Shown here piece by piece: positions 58,008 to 64,000 of a DNA stretch of 64,000 nt. The translations under genes were made by a program, and so were the position numbers. Source of the DNA: Amycolatopsis circi (GTDB taxonomy: Bacteria > Actinomycetota > Actinomycetes > Mycobacteriales > Pseudonocardiaceae). The stretch is from assembly GCF_003385235.1 (NCBI RefSeq), contig NZ_PQIA01000026.1, positions 21,494 through 85,493 of the forward strand, given 5' to 3'. How positions within the stretch are numbered: position 1 is the first letter of the stretch; each line of letters opens with the position of its first letter. The notes beneath the pieces are model-generated. The model was not told where the DNA came from. It saw only the letters and a program-made list of their open reading frames with translations, and did no database searches.

Positions 58008-59363
58008 ATGGACACTCAGTCGGCAGCGGCCCGGCACCTGTGGATGCACTTCTCCCGCATGGGAAATTACCAGGACTCGCCGGTCCCGGTGATCACCCGC
58101 GGCGAGGGCGTGCACGTGTGGGACGACCGCGGCCGCCGCATCCTCGACGGGCTGGCCGGGCTTTTCGTCGTGCAGGCCGGGCACGGCCGCCGGGAACTCG
58201 TGGAAGTCGCCGCACAGCAGGCGAACGAGCTGGCGTACTTCCCGATTTGGGGCTATGCCACGAAACCGGCTGCGGAACTGGCCGAACGGCTCGCGCACCT
58301 CGCACCGGGCGACCTCAACCGCGTCTTCTTCACCACCGGCGGCGGCGAGGCCGTGGAGTCCGCGTGGAAGGTCGCGAAGCAGTACTTCAAGCTGACCGGA
58401 AAACCCGGCAAGCACAAGGTGATCAGCCGCGCGGTGGCCTACCACGGCACCCCGCACGGCGCGCTCGCGATCACCGGGCTGCCCGCGATGAAGAAGGACT
58501 TCGAACCGCTCGCGCCGGGCGGCTTCCGCGTGCCGAACACGAACCTGTACCGGCATCCGGAGTTCGCCGACGACCTCGAAGCGTTCGGCCGCTGGGCCGC
58601 CGACCGGATCGAGGAAGCGATCCTGTTCGAGGGCGCGGACACGGTCGCCGCGGTCGTGCTCGAACCGGTGCAGAACTCCGGCGGCTGCCTCACGCCGCCG
58701 CCCGGGTACTTCGAGCGGGTGCGCGAGATCTGCGACCGGCACGACGTGCTGCTGGTCGCCGACGAGGTGATCTGCGCGTTCGGCAGGCACGGCACGACGT
58801 TCGCCAGCGAGAAGTTCGGTCTCCAGCCGGACCTGCTGACCTGCGCCAAGGGCCTCAGCTCCGGCTACAGCCCGATCGCCGCGCTGATCGCGTCGGACCG
58901 GGTGATGGAGCCGTTCCTCGGCGCAGGAGTCGGCTTCCCGCACGGGTACACCTTCGGCGGGCATCCGGTGTCGGCCGCGGTCGCGCTCGCGAACCTCGAC
59001 CTGATGGAGCGGGAAGGGCTCAACCAGCGCGTACTGGACCATCAAGACTCGTTCGGATCGACGCTGGGCAAGCTGCTGGACCTGCCGATCGTCGGCGACG
59101 TCCGCGGCGACGGCTATTTCTGGGCCGTCGAGCTGGTCAAGGACAAGGCGACCCGCGAGACGTTCAACGCCGACGAGCGGGAACGCCTCGTCCGCGGCTT
59201 CCTGCCGGGCGCGCTGTTCGACCGCGGCCTCTACTGCCGTCCGGACGACCGGGGCGACGTGGTCGTCCAGTTCGCTCCGCCGCTGATCGCGGGGCAGGCG
59301 GAGTTCGACGAGATGGAGCAGATCCTGCGGGACGCGCTGCTGGAGGCGCAGAAACTCGTTTAA
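58008..59363 (+). CDS. Class III omega-aminotransferase (beta-alanine/GABA-like)
   Basis: This 451-residue PLP enzyme has the internal aldimine Lys281 in 'LTCAKGLSSGYSP', 'DEVICAFGRHGT' with the PLP-ring Asp, and 'FFTTGGGEAVESAWKVAKQY'. It would transfer the amino group of beta-alanine, beta-aminoisobutyrate or a diamine to pyruvate, giving the semialdehyde that MmsA oxidises. The AAGGG site precedes ATG 58008. A terminator follows, so the operon is two genes. Confidence 0.92.
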   Translation: MDTQSAAARHLWMHFSRMGNYQDSPVPVITRGEGVHVWDDRGRRILDGLAGLFVVQAGHGRRELVEVAAQQANELAYFPIWGYATKPAAELAERLAHLAPGDLNRVFFTTGGGEAVESAWKVAKQYFKLTGKPGKHKVISRAVAYHGTPHGALAITGLPAMKKDFEPLAPGGFRVPNTNLYRHPEFADDLEAFGRWAADRIEEAILFEGADTVAAVVLEPVQNSGGCLTPPPGYFERVREICDRHDVLLVADEVICAFGRHGTTFASEKFGLQPDLLTCAKGLSSGYSPIAALIASDRVMEPFLGAGVGFPHGYTFGGHPVSAAVALANLDLMEREGLNQRVLDHQDSFGSTLGKLLDLPIVGDVRGDGYFWAVELVKDKATRETFNADERERLVRGFLPGALFDRGLYCRPDDRGDVVVQFAPPLIAGQAEFDEMEQILRDALLEAQKLV

Positions 59364-59382
59364 GCCAACTGGCGAGGGAGGA

Positions 59383-59406
59383 GGCCGGGACCGGCTGGTC
59401 CCGGCC
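59383..59406 (+). terminator. Terminator of the mmsA-aminotransferase operon
   Basis: A perfect 10-bp stem (59383-59392 with 59397-59406) and a four-base loop are followed by TTCTT. It begins 20 bases after the aminotransferase stop. Confidence 0.85.
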
Positions 59407-59464
59407 TTCTTCCGTGCCGTCGCCTATCATGAGTGGCCGGAGTCCTGACCGCGAGGCGGCGCGC

Positions 59465-60029
59465 ATGCCCGAGCACGACCCCAGCCTCGACCGCCGGCTG
59501 GCCGACGCCATCGAACGGCTCGGGAACGGCCTGCGCGCCCTTTCCCAACGCAGCGCCCGCACGCAAGGCCTTTCGCCACTGCAACAACAGGCGGTGCTGT
59601 CCCTGTCGCGCCAACCCGCGACGCGGCGCGAGGTGAACACGCTGGCTGCGGAATTCGACGTGACGACACCGACGATGTCCGACGCGGTCAGTGCTCTGGA
59701 ACGCAAGGGACTCCTCACGCGCTCACCCGGTTCGGACGGCCGACGCCGCCTGCTCACCCTGACCGACCGCGGCTTCGAGGTCGCTGCTGAACTGGCAGAG
59801 TGGGATGAGCAGCTGGTGCGATCGCTGGCCGCGCAGCCGGAGCCGGATCGGGCCACGACGTTGCATACGTTGTTGCGGGTGATCGCGGATCTGCAGCGCG
59901 GCGGCGCGATCAGCGTGGCCCGGGTGTGCACGACGTGCCGGTTCTTCGGGCGTGATGCGGAAACCGTTGGCACTGACCGAATTGCGCACCGACTGCCCGG
60001 AACACGTGCAAGCGACCGCAGGTCCGTGA
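59465..60029 (+). pseudogene. MarR-family regulator with frameshifted C-terminus
   Basis: The N-terminal 160 residues form a normal MarR domain ('RREVNTLAAEFDVTTPTMSD', 'RSPGSDGRRRLLTLTDRG'), followed by a Cys-rich 'RVCTTCRFFGRD'. Near 59955-59965 the frame changes: the expected end 'KPLALTELRTDCPEHVQATA' reads in another frame, whose stop TGA (60027-60029) is inside palindrome E. In the original frame the protein would run on through the palindrome to 60598. The likely metal-binding Cys/His tail is disrupted. An upstream ATG at 59429 is possible. The DNA-binding part may still function. Confidence 0.7.
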
Positions 60030-60076
60030 GGGGAACCCTGAGGGAATCAGAGTCCCTCAGGGTTCCCCTCACGGAC
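60022..60076. repeat. 55-bp palindromic element, copy E
   Basis: It is identical to copies A and D, with perfect 24-base arms. Its GTCCGTGA end supplies a stop codon for the shifted MarR frame, and its other end lies six bases from the catalase remnant. Converging genes flank it. Confidence 0.95.
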
Positions 60077-60082
60077 AGCCGG

Positions 60083-60345
60083 TCACAACGCCCCGAACTC
60101 CTCGCACGCCTTCCGCACCCCCGCCCCGTAAGCCGGATCCGCCTTGGCGCAGTTGTCGATATGCCGCTCCACCGTCTCCCTGCGCGCGCCCTTGATCCCC
60201 CGCGCCGTGTTCTCGAACAGCCGCTGCCGCGCGCCCTCGTCCAGCAGCCGGAACAAGTTGCCGGGCTGCTCGAAGTAGTTGTCGTCGTCCTCGCGGTAGT
60301 CGAAGCGATCCGTGACCTCGCAGGCTTTAGCGGCAAGGTCGTACC
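60083..60345 (-). pseudogene. Catalase C-terminal remnant
   Basis: The reading 'VTDRFDYREDDDNYFEQPGN', 'LFRLLDEGARQRLFENTARG' and 'RHIDNCAKADPAYGAGVRKA' is the last ~85 residues of a small-subunit haem catalase. The catalytic core with haem ligands is absent. The open frame continues to 60445, but residues before about 'KACEVTD' show no catalase character. Confidence 0.7.
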
Positions 60346-60494
60346 GGATTCCGAAGGGGGATTCGCTGCGACAAACAGCGTAAATTGCTCGGTCGAACCA
60401 TTTCCGGCGAGCCAATTCGCATTCTATCGGAGAACACGCTCTCATTTCCGAATATCTGCGTGCTTGCGGCTCGGCGGTGAGATTTGCGCGCTGC

Positions 60495-61160
60495 TCACTC
60501 CTCGCTGTCGCGCACCACCAACGCGATCTGCACCCGGTTCGCCACGCCGAGCTTCGCGAACAGGCTGCTCGTGTGCGCCTTCACCGTCGCCACGCTGATG
60601 TGCAGCCGCGCCCCCACCTCGGCGTTCGACAGCCCCTCCGCGATCGCCCGCGCGGTGTCCCGTTCGCGCTCGGTCAACGCGGCCAGTCGCGCCTGTGCCG
60701 CTTCCCTCGCGGTACGCCGGGTCTCCGACGACTGCGGCCCCATCGCCGCGGTGATCAACCGGCTGGTGGCCGCCGGAGACAGCGCGGGATTCCCGTCCGC
60801 GACCGAGCGCACCGCCGCCAGGATGTCCCGCGGCGGGGTGTCCTTGAGCACGAACCCGAGCGCCCCGGCCCGCAGCGCGCCGAGCACCATCTCGTCGGAG
60901 TCGAACGTGGTCAGCACCAGGATCCGCGGCGGGTCCGGCCAGCTGAGGATCGCTTCGGTCGCGCTCAGGCCGTCGCGTCCGGGCATCCGCACGTCCATCA
61001 GCACGACGTCCGGCCGGATCCGGCGGACCTCGGCGATCGCGGCGTCGCCGTCCGCGGCCTCGCCGGCGACCTCCAGGTCGGCTTCGCCGTCGAGCATGAG
61101 CCGCAACGACATCCGCACCAGCTGATCGTCGTCGACGATCACGACCCGCACCCGGTCCAA
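60495..61160 (-). CDS. NarL/LuxR-type response regulator
   Basis: A 221-residue regulator with receiver Asp56 ('DVVLMDVRMPGRDG'), Thr in 'LVLTTFDSD', Lys in 'GFVLKDTPP', and a GerE HTH ('LTERERDTARAIAEGLSNAE', 'VGARLHISVATVKAHTSSLF'). It begins one base after the kinase stop. The candidate binding site is the GACCAAAGTCG dyad upstream of the kinase. It is probably autoregulated together with the small membrane protein gene on the other side. Confidence 0.94.
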   Translation of the reverse strand: MDRVRVVIVDDDQLVRMSLRLMLDGEADLEVAGEAADGDAAIAEVRRIRPDVVLMDVRMPGRDGLSATEAILSWPDPPRILVLTTFDSDEMVLGALRAGALGFVLKDTPPRDILAAVRSVADGNPALSPAATSRLITAAMGPQSSETRRTAREAAQARLAALTERERDTARAIAEGLSNAEVGARLHISVATVKAHTSSLFAKLGVANRVQIALVVRDSEE

Positions 61161-61161
61161 C

Positions 61162-62340
61162 TCACTCGCTCCCTTCGCCGCGGGCAGGCCACGGCAGCCA
61201 CGCGGTCAGCACGAACCCGCCGCCCGGGTCCGCGTGCTGGTCAAGTTCACCACCAGCCAGCTCGACGCGTTCGGAGAGCCCCAGCAACCCGAACCCGGCC
61301 GACGGCGGCGGCTTCTCGCCCCTCGCCGCGCCGGAATCGCGCACAGTCACGCGCAGGCCGTCGCCTTCCCTGCCCTCCACGGTGACACCCACTTTCGCGC
61401 CAGGCGCGTGTTTACCGGCGTTGGTCAGTCCTTCTTGGACAATCCGATACACCGTGCGGGCAAGCAAATCCGGCGGCTTGCCGACAGACTCCGGCGTATA
61501 GACCACGTCGACCCCGAGCGCCCGAGCGTCCGCGACCAGCGCAGGCAGAGTCGCGAGCGACGGCTGCGGCGGCTCCAGCCCACCCGGGCTGGCCCGCAAC
61601 ACCCCGAGGACCTCCCGCAACTCCTCCAACGCCTGATGCGCACCGTCAGCGATCCCGCGAGCCAGCAGTGACACCTGCTCAGCGGGCAAATCGGTGCGAT
61701 GCCCCAGCACCCCAGCCTGCATCGCGACCAGCGAAACGCGATGCGCGAGGACGTCATGCATCTCGCGCGCGATCCGATGCCGCTCGACAATCCGCGCCTC
61801 AGCCGCCCGCGCGACCTGCTCGCGTTCAGCACTCTCCGCACGTTCCCGCAGCGACTGCAACTCCTCGCGCCGCGCCCCGATCGCCGCCCCGACCGCCACG
61901 ACGATGCCGGTGATCAGCAGGATGAACGAAACCGACAACCACCAGGGGTCGGGATCGGAGCCGCGCGGGTAAATACTTTCGGTGATCGCCCCGGTCCCGA
62001 CGCAGGCAAACCCGATGAACGCGGTCTCGAGCGGCCGGCGCCGGGTAGCGAGCGACCCGAGAACAAGCAGCGCCGCACCCCCGGCGGACGTCGACACCGC
62101 TGAGACGATCACCACCCCGGTCGCGATCGACAGGGGATACTTCCGCCGCCACAGGCTCACGACCAGGCAGCCGACGCCGACGATCGGGTCGCCGAAGAGC
62201 AGCCACCCGGTGCGCGGGTCCGCGGATCCCTCCGGCAGCCGCGAGGCGACCGCCAGCCAGGCGAACACACCGAGCAGCGCGGCGACGACCAGCCGCCACC
62301 CTTGCTGCCACGGCTTGAGCTTGACCTGCGAAACGATCAC
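61162..62340 (-). CDS. Two-component sensor histidine kinase (HisKA_3)
   Basis: This 392-residue kinase has about five or six transmembrane segments (residues 15-160), a coiled region, HisKA_3 with phosphorylated His195 ('RIAREMHDVLAHRVSL') and HATPase_c ('VQEGLTNAGKHAPGA', 'GFGLLGLSERVELAGG'). It is DesK/LiaS-like in form, sensing within the membrane. It pairs with the response regulator downstream. Confidence 0.94.
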   Translation of the reverse strand: MIVSQVKLKPWQQGWRLVVAALLGVFAWLAVASRLPEGSADPRTGWLLFGDPIVGVGCLVVSLWRRKYPLSIATGVVIVSAVSTSAGGAALLVLGSLATRRRPLETAFIGFACVGTGAITESIYPRGSDPDPWWLSVSFILLITGIVVAVGAAIGARREELQSLRERAESAEREQVARAAEARIVERHRIAREMHDVLAHRVSLVAMQAGVLGHRTDLPAEQVSLLARGIADGAHQALEELREVLGVLRASPGGLEPPQPSLATLPALVADARALGVDVVYTPESVGKPPDLLARTVYRIVQEGLTNAGKHAPGAKVGVTVEGREGDGLRVTVRDSGAARGEKPPPSAGFGLLGLSERVELAGGELDQHADPGGGFVLTAWLPWPARGEGSE

Positions 62341-62402
62341 CAGTCCATCTTCGCCGATCCCGCCCCCGCCGTGCAGCCGCCCGCGGCACAGCCTGTGCCC
62401 TA

Positions 62403-62431
62403 GACCAAAGTCGTACCCCTCGACTTTGGTC
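62403..62431. promoter_or_regulatory. Response-regulator box, GACCAAAGTCG-N7-CGACTTTGGTC
   Basis: A perfect 11-bp inverted repeat with a seven-base spacer lies in the 175-base divergent region, 63 bases from the kinase start and 85 bases from the small membrane gene. Its form matches dimer sites of NarL-type regulators in actinobacteria. Autocontrol plus control of the small gene is inferred. Confidence 0.65.
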
Positions 62432-62515
62432 GGCCTCCACTAGCTCCGCAGGTCCGATGCGTCCCATGGCACCGACCGCCACCCTCGAGGTCACCACGAA
62501 ACCAGAGGAGGACGC

Positions 62516-62746
62516 ATGAGCAAGGGCGGCTACGCAGCGGTGCAAACGGTCGGCATGGTGCTCACAGTCGTATGCGCACAAGCCGGGATCCGCAGTTTCT
62601 TCGACCACGACGCACGCCAACTGTGGGGCGCGTTCACCTGGGTCCCCGGCGGTTGGGGCGGACAACTAGTCGCACTCTTGGCGCTGACCCTCATCGGAAT
62701 GGCGATCGCCGGCTGGGCCCATGATCGAGCCAAGCCGAAAAGCTGA
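62516..62746 (+). CDS. Small two-helix membrane protein, likely two-component target
   Basis: This 76-residue protein has two predicted helices ('AVQTVGMVLTVVCAQAGI' and 'LVALLALTLIGMAIAGWA') and a basic C-terminal tail. AGAGGAGG precedes ATG 62516. No known family was recognised. It is divergent from the kinase across the regulator box, so it may be the regulated output or a membrane partner of the sensor. Confidence 0.7.
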   Translation: MSKGGYAAVQTVGMVLTVVCAQAGIRSFFDHDARQLWGAFTWVPGGWGGQLVALLALTLIGMAIAGWAHDRAKPKS

Positions 62747-62759
62747 GTCCACGACGGAC

Positions 62760-64000
62760 TCAATGCACCTCCGGCCCGAGCGCCGCATACGTCTCCGGCC
62801 GCTTCCGGCGTAAATACGCGGCCATCGCCAACCCCGCGACAATCAGGATCGGCAACAACCACGGCAACAACCCGATCCACGCCGCGTCCGACCCAGCCAT
62901 CGTCGGAAAGTTCAACACCGCCAGCACAATCACGACAATGAGCCCGGCCCCGCCAAGCCCCGGCGCGACAAACGTGCTCCACCAATGCGGATCACGCCGC
63001 TGCCGGAAGAACACCACCACCGCGATCGACGCCATGGCCTGCAACACGAGGATCGCCAACGTCCCAAACCCAGTCATCGACGACGTCAAGAACGCGACCG
63101 GATCGAGCCCGAGCACCGCGAAGATCGCCGCTACCACAGTAGCGAACCCGATCTGCGCAGCACTGGCGTTGCGCGGCGAACCAGAAACCGTACGTCCCAA
63201 CACCTTCGGCAGCACCCCGTCGCGAGCGAGCGCGTAAATGTAGCGACTGGCAGAGTTGTGCAACGCCAACAGCGCGGCAAAGAGACTCACCACAAGCAAC
63301 AACTGCATGATATCGGTGAGCACAGTCCCCAGAACATCCTGTGACGTAGCGAGCAACAAGTCGCCCGCCGCAAGATGATCCTGCGCAACGGATTTCGCGT
63401 TCCCCACACCGATCGCACTCACCAGCGCAAGCGACGTAACCGCAGCGAAAACGCCAATCGCGATCACCGCGATGTAGGTAGCACGCGGCACCGACTTGTT
63501 CGCGTCCCGCGCCTCCTCGCTGAACAACGCAGTCGCCTCAAAGCCGATAAAACAGGTGGCAGCAAACAACAACCCAAGCCCGATAGACCCAGACGTCACG
63601 ACCGCAGGCGACAAGGCACTGAACGAATATCCGGACTTCACGAGCACCGCGACGTCGAACACGACCAGAATGCTGACCTCGAGAATCAACGACACGGCAA
63701 GCACCTTCGCCGAAACGTCAACCCCGCGACGGCTCAGCAGAAACACCGCCGCCACCGACAACCCAGCCCAAAACTCCCACGGCAAATCAAGATGAAACAC
63801 CCGGTTGACCACACCCCCGGTCAACGCGCCAGAGGTCCCCACCGCCCCCGCCACGAAGCAGTTATACCCACCCACCGCGACAAACGCCCCTGCAAGCCCC
63901 GCAGGACGCCCCAACGCGGCGGTAAGATAGGCGTAGAAAACACACGCGTTGGAGACGGACACCATCATCCGCGCACACCCCAACCCAAACAACAGCAACA
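62760..64000 (-). CDS. APC-superfamily amino-acid permease (N-terminus beyond window)
   Basis: About 410 residues are visible with ten or so transmembrane helices. 'GLGLLFAATCFIGFEATALF', 'EEARDANKSVPRATYIAV' and 'ASRYIYALARDGVLPK' are typical APC motifs (AmAT/AA_permease_2). It would import amino acids or amines with protons. The C-terminus is complete ('YAALGPEVH'). It converges on the small membrane gene with a 13-base gap. Confidence 0.92.
   Translation of the reverse strand, partial: LLLFGLGCARMMVSVSNACVFYAYLTAALGRPAGLAGAFVAVGGYNCFVAGAVGTSGALTGGVVNRVFHLDLPWEFWAGLSVAAVFLLSRRGVDVSAKVLAVSLILEVSILVVFDVAVLVKSGYSFSALSPAVVTSGSIGLGLLFAATCFIGFEATALFSEEARDANKSVPRATYIAVIAIGVFAAVTSLALVSAIGVGNAKSVAQDHLAAGDLLLATSQDVLGTVLTDIMQLLLVVSLFAALLALHNSASRYIYALARDGVLPKVLGRTVSGSPRNASAAQIGFATVVAAIFAVLGLDPVAFLTSSMTGFGTLAILVLQAMASIAVVVFFRQRRDPHWWSTFVAPGLGGAGLIVVIVLAVLNFPTMAGSDAAWIGLLPWLLPILIVAGLAMAAYLRRKRPETYAALGPEVH

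Noticed and set aside
56420..58015. Long open frame antisense to mmsA (531 codons)
   Set aside because: It mirrors the G/C-rich third positions of mmsA, has Arg/Gly/Val-rich low-complexity composition and no recognisable motif. Similar long antisense frames at 580-2430, 1520-2938, 3256-4491 and 20757-22352 were rejected for the same reason.
58040..60598. 852-codon forward frame across the aminotransferase and beyond
   Set aside because: It is out of frame with the aminotransferase, and only its 59465-59960 part is real (MarR). It stays open because of the MarR frameshift and the stop-free palindrome.
1..64000. tRNA or rRNA genes
   Set aside because: No cloverleaf-like T-loop/anticodon arrangement or rRNA block was noticed; a covariance search would be needed to exclude one fully.

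Overview
The window is very GC-rich, with dense genes, strong G/C at third codon positions, many ATGA/GTGA overlaps and a large share of regulators (MarR, TetR, IclR, LysR, GntR, PucR, XRE, ECF sigma, two-component). This points to an actinomycete chromosome. The 55-base palindromic repeats, the mycothiol-dependent enzyme family and the AfsR-like regulator fit an Amycolatopsis-type pseudonocardial genome, but that placement is inference. No tRNA, rRNA, CRISPR, prophage or intact transposase was seen.

Layout. 0-12.9 kb: the end of a two-component system, a membrane-anchored alpha/beta hydrolase, a secreted GH127 enzyme with a six-repeat lectin tail, a MarR/rhodanese/YceI unit, an AfsR-like giant regulator, and an amidohydrolase/GNAT operon divergent from its MarR regulator. 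12.9-22.3 kb: a probable catabolic cluster. An IclR regulator is followed by creatininase-family, amidohydrolase, DapA-family and enolase-superfamily genes in one run. A dimethylformamidase-like protein and an MHS transporter lie opposite, and a bicovalent flavoprotein follows. Three promoters here share a CTAC-N7-CG(G/A)AA motif. 22.4-27.6 kb: VOC protein, LD-carboxypeptidase, folA-thyA, a P450, then a zone of broken genes. 27.8-35.5 kb: a secreted papain-like protease with a membrane partner, an XRE regulator, a MarR-controlled LLM monooxygenase/FMN reductase pair, a LysR regulator, and a membrane protein plus Tat multicopper oxidase.

35.5-48.5 kb: two fused gene remnants, a pair of LuxR regulators with degenerate receivers, TetR and ABC-2 exporter, RDD protein, Baeyer-Villiger-type monooxygenase with TetR, an ECF41 sigma factor with its oxidoreductase, GNAT, and an ABC-F protein behind an apparent leader-peptide attenuator. 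A second pair of fused remnants follows. 48.5-64 kb: two methyltransferases, XRE-cupin, SigX5-type sigma factor, mycothiol-dependent isomerase family protein, a stand-alone trpBA operon with GntR regulator, a PucR/mmsA/aminotransferase unit likely for beta-alanine-type catabolism, a frameshifted MarR gene, a catalase remnant, a NarL-type two-component system with a promoter dyad, and an amino-acid permease cut by the window end.

Two themes stand out. First, operator-like dyads sit beside most local regulators, so many units look self-contained (regulator, operator, one to four enzymes). Second, the chromosome shows repeated small deletions. At about 26.85, 36.07 and 48.33 kb two neighbouring genes are each cut and joined, and 55-base palindromes lie beside several decayed genes.
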